Source: Quinella sp. 2Q5
GTDB lineage: Bacteria; Bacillota; Negativicutes; Selenomonadales; Selenomonadaceae
Direction of reading: 5' to 3'
Assembly: GCA_015206785.1 (NCBI GenBank)
Contig: JADEZQ010000004.1
Coordinates: 48,573-112,572, forward strand
DNA: 64,000 bases
Part shown: piece by piece, positions 26,050-35,469 of the stretch
Position numbering within the stretch: the first letter of the stretch is position 1
How the letters are laid out: each line of letters opens with the position of its first letter
The notes under the pieces: generated by a model
Told to the model about the DNA's origin: nothing
Seen by the model: the letters and a program-made list of their open reading frames with translations, nothing else
The model's database searches: none
Position numbers and translations under genes: made by a program

Positions 26050-28539
26050 TCACGGCAGAATTTTTCGCAGAGCCTGACCGGTGTAGGACGTGTCGACGCG
26101 GGCGACGTCTTCGGGCGTGCCGCAAGCGACGAGCTGACCGCCGCGGTCGCCGCCTTCGGGACCGAGGTCGATGATGTAGTCGGCGCACTTGATGACGTCG
26201 AGGTTGTGTTCGATGATGATGACAGTGTCGCCGCGGTCGACGAGCCGCTGAATCACGTCGATGAGTTTGCTCACGTCGTCGAAGTGCAAACCCGTCGTCG
26301 GTTCGTCCATGATGTAGATGTTCGCCGCACGACCGAGAGGCCGCGCCAGTTCGTAAGCGAGCTTGACGCGTTGAGCCTCGCCGCCGCTGAAGGTGTTCGC
26401 AGATTGACCCAGCTCAATGTAACCGAGCCCGACGTCGTGAAGGACTTGCAACATGCGCCGAATGGTCGGCACGTTCGCGAAAAATTCCAGCGCGTCGTCG
26501 ACGGGCATGCTCAAGACGTCGGCAATGTTCGCGCCTTTGTAGGTGACTTCAAGCGTCTCGGCGTTGAAGCGTTTGCCGCCGCAGACGTCGCACGTGACGA
26601 AGACATCGGGCAGGAAGTTCATCGGGATGCGCAGGACGCCGTTGCCGCCGCAGCTCTCGCACCTGCCGCCCTTGACGTTGAAGCTGAATCGTCCCGCCTT
26701 GTAGCCGCGAACCTTCGCGCCGTTGGTCTCGGCAAAAAGTTTTCGGATGTGGTCAGCGACGCCGGTATAGGTCGCGATGTTCGAGCGCGGCGTCCGTCCG
26801 ATTGGATCCTGGTCGATCATCGTGACTTTGCTCACGCCGTCGGGCAGTGTCTCTTGCAGGTGCGGGAAAATAATTTCTTCGACGAGCGTCGACTTGCCCG
26901 AACCCGATACGCCCGTCACCAGAGTCAGCGCGTTGAGCGGGACGTTGACCGTGATGTTCTTTAGGTTGTTCTTGCAGGCGTCGGCGAACGTCAGCATTCG
27001 GTCGATTGGTCGGCGCGTTGATGGCACGAGAATTTTTTTGCGCCCGCTCAAATAATCGCCCGTCAAAGAATTTTTCGCGCGAGCAATTGCATCAGCTGTG
27101 CCCTGCGCGATGACCGAGCCGCCGAATTTCCCTGCGCCGCGCCCGATGTCGACGATGTTGTCCGCCGCGCGAATGGTCTCCTCGTCGTGTTCAACGACTA
27201 TCAGCGTGTTGCCCAGGTCGCGAAGATTTTTCAGCGTCGCCAAAAGTTTTTGATTGTCGTGCTGATGAAGACCGATTGACGGTTCGTCGAGGACGTAAAG
27301 CACGCCCGTCAACGCCGAGCCGATTTGCGTCGCCAGCCTGATGCGTTGGGATTCGCCGCCGCTCAATGTCGCCGACTTGCGCGAAAGACTCAGGTAATCA
27401 AGCCCGACGTCGCACAGGAAATTCAGCCGCGAGTTGATCTCCTTGAGAACCTGCGCGGCGATTTTTTTGTCGGCACCGTCGAGGGCAAGCGTCGCGAAAA
27501 AATTTTTGCACGCGTCCACGCTCATGGCGCAGACTTCGGCAATGTTCATATCGCCCACGCGCACGCTCAACGCTTCGGGTTTAAGGCGGTGACCGTGGCA
27601 GGCGGGGCAGACGTCTTCGGGCAGGTCGGTCGTCTTGAAGTCGTGAACCGCCGCCATCCACTCATACATCGTCGACCATTCGCGCACATCGAAAATTTTT
27701 CCGAGCCCGCTGCACGTGGGGCAGGCACCCTTCGGGCTGTTGAACGAGAACAGCTGCGGCGTGATGTCGGGCAAACTTATTCCGCAATCGACGCAAGCAT
27801 TTCGTTCGCTGAAGGTCAGCGTTTCCGAATCCGTTTCCACGAAGACGATGCCGTTGCCGAACTTCAACGCAGTCTCCAACGAATCAGCCAGCCGCGAGCG
27901 AATACCGTCGCGTTTAATCAGGCGGTCGACGACGAGATCAATGGAATGCTTCTTCGTCTTGGCTAGGGAAATTTTTTCGCCGAGGTCGCGAATCACGCCG
28001 TCGACTTTGACGCGCACGAATCCCGCCGCGCTCAATCGGTCGAGAACGTCTTTGTGCGTGCCCTTGCGATGATTGACGACGGGCGCGAGCAATGTGAACC
28101 GCGTGCCCTCGTCGAGCTTGAGTATCTGCGTCAAGATTTGGTCGAGGCTCATGCTGCGGACGGGCTTGCCGCATTTTGGGCAGTGAGCTTTGCCGACACG
28201 CGCGAACAGCAGTCGCAGGTAATCATAAATCTCCGTGACGGTGCCGACAGTCGAGCGGGGATTGTTATTGGTCGTCTTCTGGTTGATGGCGATTGCCGGA
28301 CTCAAGCCTTCGATGAGTTCGACGTCGGGCTTGTCGGGCAGACCGAGAAATTGCCGCGCATAACTCGACAGCGACTCCATGTAGCGGCGTTGACCTTCGG
28401 CGTAAATGGTGTCGAAGGCGAGCGAACTTTTGCCGCTACCGCTGACGCCCGTGACGACGACGAGTTTGTCGCGCGGAATGTCGATGCTGATGTTCTTGAG
28501 GTTGTGGACGCGTGCTCCGCGAATCTTAATCGAATCCAA
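26050..28539 (-). CDS. uvrA: Excinuclease ABC subunit UvrA, compact form
   Basis: An 829-residue double ABC ATPase for nucleotide excision repair. Both ATP sites are intact: Walker [10 protein letters not shown] and GVSGSGKST, signatures [12 protein letters not shown] and [12 protein letters not shown], Walker [14 protein letters not shown] and [10 protein letters not shown]. Zinc modules CPKC/CVDC, CPTC/CPAC and CESC/CDVC are present, as is the UvrB-binding region after the first Walker A. The protein is about 100 residues shorter than usual (about 940): between [10 protein letters not shown] and [11 protein letters not shown] the normal insertion is cut to about 35 residues. The TTG start at 28539 has GGAGGG six bases upstream. 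It may be a second, non-canonical UvrA. Confidence 0.93.
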   Translation of the reverse strand: MDSIKIRGARVHNLKNISIDIPRDKLVVVTGVSGSGKSSLAFDTIYAEGQRRYMESLSSYARQFLGLPDKPDVELIEGLSPAIAINQKTTNNNPRSTVGTVTEIYDYLRLLFARVGKAHCPKCGKPVRSMSLDQILTQILKLDEGTRFTLLAPVVNHRKGTHKDVLDRLSAAGFVRVKVDGVIRDLGEKISLAKTKKHSIDLVVDRLIKRDGIRSRLADSLETALKFGNGIVFVETDSETLTFSERNACVDCGISLPDITPQLFSFNSPKGACPTCSGLGKIFDVREWSTMYEWMAAVHDFKTTDLPEDVCPACHGHRLKPEALSVRVGDMNIAEVCAMSVDACKNFFATLALDGADKKIAAQVLKEINSRLNFLCDVGLDYLSLSRKSATLSGGESQRIRLATQIGSALTGVLYVLDEPSIGLHQHDNQKLLATLKNLRDLGNTLIVVEHDEETIRAADNIVDIGRGAGKFGGSVIAQGTADAIARAKNSLTGDYLSGRKKILVPSTRRPIDRMLTFADACKNNLKNITVNVPLNALTLVTGVSGSGKSTLVEEIIFPHLQETLPDGVSKVTMIDQDPIGRTPRSNIATYTGVADHIRKLFAETNGAKVRGYKAGRFSFNVKGGRCESCGGNGVLRIPMNFLPDVFVTCDVCGGKRFNAETLEVTYKGANIADVLSMPVDDALEFFANVPTIRRMLQVLHDVGLGYIELGQSANTFSGGEAQRVKLAYELARPLGRAANIYIMDEPTTGLHFDDVSKLIDVIQRLVDRGDTVIIIEHNLDVIKCADYIIDLGPEGGDRGGQLVACGTPEDVARVDTSYTGQALRKILP

Positions 28540-28663
28540 GCTGTTCCCTCCAAAAATTTTCCGCAACGTTCAGGCGCGGCGATTGCTTGCGTTCGTCGGA
28601 AATTTTACCGCGAACACTGGATGCAACGTCACGTTGCCGCCGCTAATCTCAATCGAATCCACG

Positions 28664-29926
28664 TCACGCCTTCCGATTCCTAAACTGATTGACCGTCGAC
28701 GAAAAATTTTCCGCGTGTGCAATGTAATAGCGTTCGTCGTCGGGCAGGTTGTCGTAATCGAAATACCACGGCAGATGTCGGGCGCGAAGGTCGCCGGCCG
28801 TGCGCATGGCAAGCCGAACGCTGTAGTGGCGAACGTTGGCATAGAGCGCGAACGTCGTATCCACCTGCGTGAAATAAAGTTCGTCGCCCACGCGCGAGCC
28901 GTCGTAGTAATCCGATTCGATCTTCTTCATGCGGTCGCTTTGGAAGAACGTGATGTCTTCCCAGACGAGACCGAGCCCAACCTTGCGAATCTCGTGGTTG
29001 TCGCCGAGAATTTCCATCAGCCGCTTGAGAAAATCTTTCGGGCAATCTTCCGCGGGCACGACGTCGGGGTCGGTGTAGACGTACGGCGTGGCGATGTTGA
29101 GCCGCTCCAAAATGTTCGACAGCCACAGAGCCTTGAAGCCGAAATTTTTTTCCAGGCGAATGATTTTGACGCGACGATCCGTTTCGAGCGCGGCATAGTA
29201 TTCGAGCAACGGCGGATAGGTCGAGGCGTTGTCGAGCACGAAAATTTTTCGGTAGCCGGCGTCGAGCAGCCAATCAATCTGCCGCCGCATGACGCCGAGC
29301 CTGTCGCGGGCGTTGATGAAAATCGGCACGTCGCGCCAGTTCGGAAAGTTCCACAGGCTTTTGACTTCGCGGGCGAGGTTTTCAATCGAACGTTGCCGCG
29401 CGAGCTTGAGGTTGCGTTTGGCTTCGGGGAAGTCGGCTTTCATCGCCAGAGCCCGTTCGTAAAACGGAATCGCCGCGTCGAAGTCGCCCGTCAACATCAA
29501 ACAGTTCGCGCGATAAAACAAACTCAGCTCGTCGGCGTCGTCCCAATGAGCGGCACGAATTTGGTCGTAGCGGTCAAAAATTTTCGCCGCCTGCGCAAAG
29601 TTGCCCGTCACGTACAAACCGCGGGCGAGCAGATACATCATGTGGAAGAACTTGTCGAAGGTGGAGACGTTGTCGCGGGCGAGAGATATCAGATAATTTT
29701 TCGCACGGACGCCGTCGCCGTCGCTCAAGAGTTTCGTCACGCGGTGAATCAGAACGTTGACGTGCTCGGCTATGCGCAAGTCCCGCGGCGGAATTTCGTT
29801 ACCGCGTCCGCTTTGAATCATAACGTTGCAGTGTTCGTTGACGGCGGCGATTATGTCGCTCATCGTGTCAAAGTCGTCGGAGGTGCGTGCGGCTTCAAAG
29901 TCCGCGTAAATTTTATCGAAGTCCAT
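28664..29926 (-). CDS. TPR protein with GT2-like glycosyltransferase domain
   Basis: A 420-residue protein. Residues about 60-175 look like two or three TPR-type helical repeats ([24 protein letters not shown] is the clearest); residues about 185-400 resemble a family 2 glycosyltransferase with [21 protein letters not shown] and the DXD-like metal motif in [11 protein letters not shown]. No signal peptide, so likely cytoplasmic. Targets may be surface glycans or flagellin (inference only). ATG at 29926 has GGGAGG seven bases upstream. Confidence 0.72.
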   Translation of the reverse strand: MDFDKIYADFEAARTSDDFDTMSDIIAAVNEHCNVMIQSGRGNEIPPRDLRIAEHVNVLIHRVTKLLSDGDGVRAKNYLISLARDNVSTFDKFFHMMYLLARGLYVTGNFAQAAKIFDRYDQIRAAHWDDADELSLFYRANCLMLTGDFDAAIPFYERALAMKADFPEAKRNLKLARQRSIENLAREVKSLWNFPNWRDVPIFINARDRLGVMRRQIDWLLDAGYRKIFVLDNASTYPPLLEYYAALETDRRVKIIRLEKNFGFKALWLSNILERLNIATPYVYTDPDVVPAEDCPKDFLKRLMEILGDNHEIRKVGLGLVWEDITFFQSDRMKKIESDYYDGSRVGDELYFTQVDTTFALYANVRHYSVRLAMRTAGDLRARHLPWYFDYDNLPDDERYYIAHAENFSSTVNQFRNRKA

Positions 29927-29937
29927 CGTGTTGCCTC

Positions 29938-29967
29938 CCAAAAAAATAATCCCGCCTGCGCGGGAAA
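29938..29967 (-). terminator. Terminator after the YvyF-like gene
   Basis: Minus-strand stem CCCGC/GCGGG (29964-29951, four-base loop) followed by ATTATTTTTTT; it overlaps the ribosome site region of the downstream glycosyltransferase gene. Confidence 0.75.
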
Positions 29968-29977
29968 TGAGATCGGT

Positions 29978-30424
29978 TCAACGGTTGCGTGCGCTGTCCA
30001 TTGCGTCATACATCGAATCGGAAAAAGTTTTGCCCGAAGATTCTTTTTCGGCGGCACGTTTACGTTTGGAGTTCATGGCGGCGGCGAATTTTTGCGCGTT
30101 AGTCTTGAGCTTGTCGGCGCATTCGACGCAATAGGTGCCGCGCGTGATGATCTTGCCGCAGTTGGCGCAGGGATATTTTGCGTCGCGCAAGCTGGAGTTC
30201 TCGAACTGACCTTGCATAATCATGCGCCAGACGATTTTGCCGGGCACGCCCGATCCTTCGATTAGCTGATTGACCGTGATGCCGGGGTGGTCGCGGACGT
30301 AAGCTTTGACGCGCTCTTCAAGTTCAATGTCCGCGGCGCGGCAGTCGGGGCAAATCTTCTCACCGCTCACAGGCACGAAAATCCTTTTACATCGCGCGCA
30401 ATTCCTTATGTTGAGCTTTGTCAT
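29978..30424 (-). CDS. YvyF-like flagellar-operon protein
   Basis: A 148-residue protein with an N-terminal zinc ribbon (CARCKRIF...CPDC), a central winged-helix-like part ([24 protein letters not shown]) and a second Cys pair pair set (CANCGK...CVEC), then a basic tail. This layout is that of the flagellar protein YvyF, usually located next to flgM. Here it is 13 kb from that operon. ATG at 30424 follows GGAGGTGA by six bases. Function unknown; a regulatory role in late flagellar genes has been suggested for homologues. Confidence 0.75.
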   Translation of the reverse strand: MTKLNIRNCARCKRIFVPVSGEKICPDCRAADIELEERVKAYVRDHPGITVNQLIEGSGVPGKIVWRMIMQGQFENSSLRDAKYPCANCGKIITRGTYCVECADKLKTNAQKFAAAMNSKRKRAAEKESSGKTFSDSMYDAMDSARNR

Positions 30425-30496
30425 TGAAATCACCTCCGCGAGCTCTCATGTCGTGAACGTTCTACGGGTGCGCGGAAATTTCCTGCAACGTCGGCT

Positions 30497-30570
30497 GACT
30501 GCCTTTGCGTTTAGATCTACTTTCTTTTGCCGGCAATGTGCGGTCGTGTTGTCGGCTTCGGTGACGGGTG
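30497..30570 (+). repeat. Degenerate remnant of the dispersed hairpin repeat
   Basis: Carries the left-end words of the repeat (TGCGTTTAGATCTAC, then one hairpin arm) joined directly to right-end words (GTTGTCGGCTTCGGTGACGG) also seen beside copy B. The internal hairpins are deleted. Confidence 0.65.
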
Positions 30571-30587
30571 ACAGTTGACAGCGGCGA

Positions 30588-30719
30588 TTGCTCACTGCGT
30601 TTGCGTTTGGATCTACTTTCTTTTGCGGGTCCAAAAGAAAGTAGCAAAGAAAAGGACCTCCAGCCGGCAACGACGCATCACGTCGTCGTATGCCGGCGGC
30701 CGCCCGTCCATGGGCGGCC
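30588..30719 (+). repeat. Dispersed three-hairpin repeat, copy A
   Basis: About 132 bp. Hairpin 1 is a 13-bp A/T-rich stem (from CTACTTTCTTTTG to its complement), hairpin 2 a GCCGGCA/TGCCGGC stem with inner ACGACG/CGTCGT, hairpin 3 GGCCGCCC/GGGCGGCC. The last 66 bp are identical to copies B and C apart from one missing base. Confidence 0.85.
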
Positions 30720-30747
30720 GGGTTTATCGCTGCCCGTACGGGTGCTG

Positions 30748-31908
30748 TTAGGTGTCGAATAGACTGACTTTCTTTTGGGCGGCGCGTGTGATGTCGAAGA
30801 GTTTGACCAGCTCCGCTACTGCCTGCGTCGGCGAAATGATTCCGCTCAACACGGCGTCGCGGATTTCCGGCATGCGCCCGTTGACCATTGCGTCGCCGAA
30901 GAACAGGTTGTGCAGGTGCTCGTCAATCATCGCGTTCATCCAGTCGAGCAGCTGAGAATCCCGCCGCCGTTGGAAGACACCGCTGGCTTGAGTCGTCTTC
31001 TTGAACAGCTGAATGACCTGCCACAGTTCCGGCAAGCCCATCTTCGTCAAGGCACTGGCAAGGTAGGCGTGGGTCGGCCAGCCGTCGGTTGCGGGGCGAA
31101 TGAATTCGGTCATGCGCTCATATTCGCCGCGGGTGACTTTGGCGCGAACGAGATTGTCGCCGTCAGCTTTGTTGACGACGATTGCGTCGGCAAGCTCCAT
31201 TATGCCCTTCTTGATGCCTTGAAGGTCGTCGCCCGCGCCGGTCAATACCACGAGCATGAAAAAATCCACCATAGAACGGACGGTCGTTTCGGATTGCCCA
31301 ACGCCGACGGTCTCAATCAAAATCACGTCGTAGCCCGCCGCTTCGCACATCAACATAGTCTCGCGACTTTTGCGTGCCACGCCGCCCAACGTCCCGCCCG
31401 CCGGCGAAGGTCTGATGAACGCTTCGGGGCGTCGGCTCAAAGTTCCCATGCGCGTCTTGTCGCCGAGGATTGAACCTTTGGTTATGGAGCTGGTCGGGTC
31501 GATTGACAGCACCGCCACGCGATGTCCGTCGTCGCAGAGCATGTTGCCGAATGCTTCAATGATTGTGGACTTGCCCGCGCCAGGTACGCCCGTTATGCCG
31601 ATTCGCAGAGCCTTGCCCGTGCGTGGAAGGAGACGTTGCAACACGCGCTGTGCCTTGGCGAAATGTTTGGGGCTGTTGCTCTCGATGAGCGTTATCGCCC
31701 GCGAAAGGATCATTCGGTCGCCGCCCGTCACGCCGTCAACCAGCTCGTCTTCCGTCAAAGTCATGCGCCGCTTCGGTTTGAATTGCCCCGATGTGAACGC
31801 GGGGTTGATGTTGCCGACGGTGGTGTCCTTTATGCCTTCGATGCCGCTCATCACCGCCGATTGATTCGACACCGCCCAATCAGGCGTCGTCGTCGTGTAA
31901 TTTGCCAT
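30748..31908 (-). CDS. meaB: MeaB-type methylmalonyl-CoA mutase GTPase chaperone
   Basis: A 386-residue G3E GTPase. Motifs: Walker A GITGVPGAGKSTIIEAFG, SIDPTSSITKGSILGDKTRM, SPAGGTLGGVARKSRE, VGVGQSE and NKADG. MeaB (ArgK) gates cobalamin loading and protects methylmalonyl-CoA mutase, used in propionate formation from succinate. It is longer at the N-terminus (about 60 residues) than typical. ATG at 31908 follows GGGGAG. The mutase is not in the window; cobalamin genes at 22.8-24.4 kb are consistent with such metabolism. Confidence 0.92.
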   Translation of the reverse strand: MANYTTTTPDWAVSNQSAVMSGIEGIKDTTVGNINPAFTSGQFKPKRRMTLTEDELVDGVTGGDRMILSRAITLIESNSPKHFAKAQRVLQRLLPRTGKALRIGITGVPGAGKSTIIEAFGNMLCDDGHRVAVLSIDPTSSITKGSILGDKTRMGTLSRRPEAFIRPSPAGGTLGGVARKSRETMLMCEAAGYDVILIETVGVGQSETTVRSMVDFFMLVVLTGAGDDLQGIKKGIMELADAIVVNKADGDNLVRAKVTRGEYERMTEFIRPATDGWPTHAYLASALTKMGLPELWQVIQLFKKTTQASGVFQRRRDSQLLDWMNAMIDEHLHNLFFGDAMVNGRMPEIRDAVLSGIISPTQAVAELVKLFDITRAAQKKVSLFDT

Positions 31909-31944
31909 GCGCTCAGCTCCCCTGCCGAAAATTTTCCTGCGCCG

Positions 31945-31973
31945 ATTATAATTTACGTTAATGGCAATTGCAA
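31945..31973 (-). promoter_or_regulatory. Promoter of meaB
   Basis: Minus strand TTGCAA (31973-31968), 17-base spacer, TATAAT (31950-31945), 37 bases before the ATG. Confidence 0.75.
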
Positions 31974-32001
31974 CTTGAAAGCAATGTGGAAAATTTTTCG
32001 G

Positions 32002-32030
32002 TTGAAAATTTTTGGTATGTGTGCTATATT
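32002..32030 (+). promoter_or_regulatory. Promoter of the OmpM-like porin, long leader
   Basis: TTGAAA (32002-32007), 17-base spacer, TATATT (32025-32030). The transcript leader to the ATG at 32162 is about 125 bases and contains short inverted words, so leader control or mRNA stabilisation is possible. Confidence 0.75.
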
Positions 32031-32161
32031 CTGCGCGGCTTAAGACAAGGGCGGCGGAAGTCGTACGGCTTGAGGAAACACGGCCACTCAATTTCGGAAG
32101 CCTCCAAAGCCTTCGTCACGAGCCACAGCGTTCAACATTCGATTTATTGGAGGTCTTCACC

Positions 32162-33460
32162 ATGAAGAAATCAGTAGCAGCAGCTCTTGCAGCAGCAGCA
32201 GTCATCGGCGTATCGTCCACGTCTTTTGCGGCGATTGCCAACCCGTTCACCGACGTCCCCGCAGGTCACTGGGCATATCAGTCCATCGAGAAACTCCGCG
32301 TCGCCGGCGTCATTGACGGTTATACCGACGAATACGGTCGTCCGAACAGCCTGTTCCGCGGCGACAGAAACATCACCCGTTACGAAGCGGCGCAGATGAT
32401 CGCGCGTGCTTTGGCGAAGAATCCGACCGGTGCGAACAAGGCTGAACTCGACCGCCTCGTCGCTGAATTCCGTGACGAACTCGATGCTCTCGGCGTCCGC
32501 GTGAGCAATCTCGAAAAGTACGCCGACAAAGTCACTTGGGAAGGCGAAATGCGTTACCGTTACTGGAACAACCGCGAGAAGTTGCCCGGCACGTCCGAAA
32601 AGTGGAAGCGCACGACCAATAACCTGCAACTGCGTCTGTTCCCCACCGCCGAAGTCAATGACCACTGGAAGTTGAAGGCGCGTATCACGGCTTCGGGCGA
32701 CCCCAGCAAAGATACTTACGGCAACTTCAAACTTACCTACGGTTTCGCTGAAGGCAACTACGACAAGCTGACCGTCATGCTCGGCAAAATGCCCTTCTAC
32801 ACCAACGTCGACAACGGCATGGTGATGGATGACTTCTTCAGCGGCGCGGCAGTCACTTACGGTAGCAAAGTCAAGCTTGCGTTGATGGCAGGGCGTTGGG
32901 ACATGAACAATGCCGACGTCTTCCTCGCTGACGGCAAGGGCGATCTCAACGGCGACGACGCGGCGGATTATCAGGGCGGCGAACTTTCCTACGGCAGCCG
33001 CGACAACTTCTACATCGGCGCGGGCTATCATCACTTCCGCAGCGAAGGGCTTCGCAATCTCTACGGCTACGGCAACAAGAAGAACGCGGGCGTCTGGACT
33101 GTCGGCGCAAGCTACAACTTCGGCGGCAACCTGAGGTTGAAAGGTGCCTATGCTCGCAACACCAAGGCTCAGGAATTCAAGAAGGCTTACAACATCGAAC
33201 TCGCCTACAAGGGCGCGAACCGTGAAAAAGGCTCCTGGGGTGCAGGCGTCGCCTATCGTTACGTCGGGCAGAACGTCGGTCTTGCTCCCACCTACGACAG
33301 CTATTGGGACGGCCGCCCCAACAAGAAGGGCGTCGAATTCTACGCAACGTGGTCGCCGTTCAAGAACACTTTGACCGAAGTGCACTATCTCACCGGCAAG
33401 ACCCTCGACACCAAGAAAGACACTCAAACCTTCGTCGGGCGCGTCAGCTTCTTCTTCTGA
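32162..33460 (+). CDS. SLH-domain outer-membrane porin, OmpM/Mep45 type
   Basis: A 432-residue exported protein. Residues 1-24 form a signal peptide ending SFA; residues about 27-90 are one SLH domain (NPFTDVPAGHWAYQSIEKL, ITRYEAAQMIARAL); residues about 95-120 form a coiled-coil stalk; the rest is a beta-barrel of alternating aromatic strands ending RVSFFF, the terminal-Phe signal for barrel assembly. In Negativicutes these proteins tie the outer membrane to polyamine-modified peptidoglycan. GGAGG precedes the ATG. Codon use is biased to C-ending codons and no AAAATTTT island occurs, as expected for a very highly expressed gene. Confidence 0.95.
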   Translation: MKKSVAAALAAAAVIGVSSTSFAAIANPFTDVPAGHWAYQSIEKLRVAGVIDGYTDEYGRPNSLFRGDRNITRYEAAQMIARALAKNPTGANKAELDRLVAEFRDELDALGVRVSNLEKYADKVTWEGEMRYRYWNNREKLPGTSEKWKRTTNNLQLRLFPTAEVNDHWKLKARITASGDPSKDTYGNFKLTYGFAEGNYDKLTVMLGKMPFYTNVDNGMVMDDFFSGAAVTYGSKVKLALMAGRWDMNNADVFLADGKGDLNGDDAADYQGGELSYGSRDNFYIGAGYHHFRSEGLRNLYGYGNKKNAGVWTVGASYNFGGNLRLKGAYARNTKAQEFKKAYNIELAYKGANREKGSWGAGVAYRYVGQNVGLAPTYDSYWDGRPNKKGVEFYATWSPFKNTLTEVHYLTGKTLDTKKDTQTFVGRVSFFF

Positions 33461-33479
33461 TAACATTTCCGACAACGAC

Positions 33480-33513
33480 AAAGCCTCCTGCTTACATGCG
33501 GGGGGCTTTTTGG
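33480..33513 (+). terminator. Terminator after the porin gene
   Basis: Twelve-pair stem 33480-33491 with 33498-33509 (two G-T pairs), six-base loop, T run. A TATAAT at 33514-33519 follows directly, so the glycerate kinase promoter overlaps its end. Confidence 0.85.
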
Positions 33514-33548
33514 TATAATGGCGAAAATTTTTTGGGGAGGTCATCGCA

Positions 33549-34676
33549 ATGAAAATCATCGTGGCAATCGACAGCTTGAAGGGCTCGCTGACGAGTTTGG
33601 AGGCGGGCGCGGCGGCTCGCGACGGAATTCTTTCCGCGGCACCGAATGCGGACGTGAAAATTTTTCCGCTGGCAGACGGCGGCGAAGGCACCTGCCGTTC
33701 GATAATCGCGGGGCTCGGCGGCGTGATGAAGTCGGCTGAAGTTTGCGGTCCGCTCGGCGACAAAGTCACCGCGCTCTTCGGCGAAGTCCCCGACAAAAAG
33801 CTCGCCGTCATCGAGATGGCAACCGCCGCAGGTCTGCCGCTCGTTCCCGACGACAAACGCAACCCGCTCAACACGACGACATTCGGCGTGGGCGAACTGA
33901 TTCGTTTGGCGATACTCGACGGCTGCAGAAATTTCATCATCGGCATCGGCGGCTCGGCAACCAACGACTGCGGCATCGGCATGTTGACTGCGCTCGGTTA
34001 CAAATTCATCAGCGGCGGCATTTACGGGCGCGACCTGGCGAACATCACGGCGATTGACGCGTCGGACGCTCTGCCCGCGCTGAAAGATTGCACCTTCCGC
34101 ATCGCCTGCGACGTGACTAATCCTTTGACCGGCGCGAACGGTTGCTCGGCGGTTTATGGTCCGCAGAAGGGCGCGACGCCCGAAATTATCCGCGACATGG
34201 ACGGCTGGATAAAAACTTTCGGCGAACTGTCGACGGCGTTCCTCAAGCTCGACGAAAGCTCTGTTGCCGGTGACGGCGCGGCCGGCGGGCTCGGCTTTGC
34301 ATTCAGGGCTTATCTGCGCGGCAACCTTCAGCCAGGCGTCGATATCGTGTTGGACGCGCTAAACATCGCCGAAGCGTTGAAGAATGCCGACGTCTTGATT
34401 ACCGGCGAAGGCCGCCTCGACTTCCAGACAGCGCAAGGCAAGGCTCCATCGGGCGTGGCAAAGCTCGCAAAGAAAATCAATCCGCACATCGTGACGATTG
34501 GGCTGGGAGGCTCCGTTGCGGATCTGTCCGACGAAGCGGGTCTCGACGCCGCGTTTGCAATCCTGCGCAAACCCATGACGTTAGCCGACGCCATGAATCA
34601 AAAGACCGCCACGGAAAATATCTCCGCGACGGTCAAACAAATCGTCAAGCTTATCGCGCAAGCTCGCGCACGATGA
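33549..34676 (+). CDS. Glycerate kinase
   Basis: A 375-residue kinase of the GarK/GlxK family (glycerate 2-kinase): start MKIIVAIDSLKGSLTSLEA, FPLADGGEGTCRSI, GIGGSATNDCGIGML, CDVTNPLTGANGCSAVYGPQKGA and TGEGRLDFQTAQGKAP. It phosphorylates glycerate for entry to glycolysis. GGGGAGG lies ten bases before the ATG. A likely promoter is TTACAT (33492-33497) with TATAAT (33514-33519). The 3' end overlaps the convergent dipeptidase gene by 26 bases. Confidence 0.95.
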   Translation: MKIIVAIDSLKGSLTSLEAGAAARDGILSAAPNADVKIFPLADGGEGTCRSIIAGLGGVMKSAEVCGPLGDKVTALFGEVPDKKLAVIEMATAAGLPLVPDDKRNPLNTTTFGVGELIRLAILDGCRNFIIGIGGSATNDCGIGMLTALGYKFISGGIYGRDLANITAIDASDALPALKDCTFRIACDVTNPLTGANGCSAVYGPQKGATPEIIRDMDGWIKTFGELSTAFLKLDESSVAGDGAAGGLGFAFRAYLRGNLQPGVDIVLDALNIAEALKNADVLITGEGRLDFQTAQGKAPSGVAKLAKKINPHIVTIGLGGSVADLSDEAGLDAAFAILRKPMTLADAMNQKTATENISATVKQIVKLIAQARAR

Positions 34677-35364
34677 ACGTGAAGTACGTATCGGGATACG
34701 GCTCGTTCTCCAGAGTGAAATGCCACCACTCCGTTTCCAGCGGGCGGAAGCCGAACTTCATCATCGCGTTGCGCAGAAATTGCCGGTTCTTCAACTGCCG
34801 CTTGGTGAGCTTGCCCTTGTAGTCGGGGTGCGATTCAATTCCGAAGTGATCGAACGTGCCGCCCATGTCGACTTCCTTGCCGGTCTTCATGTCGAACAGC
34901 GTCAGGTCAATCGTCGAGCCGCGAGTGTGTCCGGATTTTTCCATGATGTATTCTTCGGGGAAGAGCCGCGACTTGTCGATTGTCGGGTAGAAAAATTTTT
35001 TCATGCGGGTATCCTTGACGTCCTTTGCCCAACGAACGAAGTGATCAACTGCCATCTGCGGGCGATAGGCGTCATAGACTTTGAGCCGATAGCCGCGGCG
35101 CATGACGTAATCGGAAACGTTCTTGAGGGCGGCGGCGGCCTCGCGGGTCATCAGCGCGACGGGCTGTTCGTAGCCGTCAATCCTGTCGCCGACGAAATTA
35201 TACGTCGAGTAATATCGAATCTCCTGAATGATATCGGGCACCGCCTCCGACAGCACGACGAAGCCCGACGGATCATCGGGCGCGGAAGATTTTTGTGCGG
35301 CGGCGGGCGTGACGAACATCATCACAGCAAACAGCGCACCGACGAGAATTTTACACAGCCTCAC
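34651..35364 (-). CDS. D-Ala-D-Ala dipeptidase, VanX/DdpX family
   Basis: A 237-residue exported zinc peptidase. A signal peptide covers about residues 1-24 (ending PAAAQ). The zinc motifs are SGHTRGSTID (SxHxxGxxxD) and ETEWWHF (ExxWH), and the Arg stabilising the intermediate is in YDAYRPQ. Periplasmic members recycle D-Ala-D-Ala from peptidoglycan rather than conferring glycopeptide resistance; no van genes lie nearby. GTG at 35364 with AAGGAG is chosen over an upstream in-frame codon at 35406, which has no ribosome site. Confidence 0.92.
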   Translation of the reverse strand: MRLCKILVGALFAVMMFVTPAAAQKSSAPDDPSGFVVLSEAVPDIIQEIRYYSTYNFVGDRIDGYEQPVALMTREAAAALKNVSDYVMRRGYRLKVYDAYRPQMAVDHFVRWAKDVKDTRMKKFFYPTIDKSRLFPEEYIMEKSGHTRGSTIDLTLFDMKTGKEVDMGGTFDHFGIESHPDYKGKLTKRQLKNRQFLRNAMMKFGFRPLETEWWHFTLENEPYPDTYFTFIVRELAR

Positions 35365-35469
35365 GAAAAAAACTCCTTCCGAAAAAATTTTCCGCCATTG
35401 TAGCAAAATTTCCCGCCGTTTGCAATTTCATCGCGGCTAGTATATCATTGGGCAAAACGGTCGGAGTTG

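Larger units (their letters stand above)
30425..30747. other. 323-bp non-coding stretch holding repeat copies
   Basis: Between meaB and the YvyF-like gene. It contains a degenerate repeat remnant (30497-30570) and the full repeat copy A (30588-30719). No gene, promoter or terminator beyond these was recognised. Confidence 0.7.

Noticed and set aside
28406-30265. Long plus-strand frame opposite the glycosyltransferase and YvyF genes
   Set aside because: It is antisense to two genes with clear motifs and ribosome sites; its translation has no family features.
34651-35364. Vancomycin resistance gene vanX
   Set aside because: The protein has a signal peptide and no vanH, vanA, vanR or vanS neighbours; a periplasmic dipeptidase for wall recycling is more likely.
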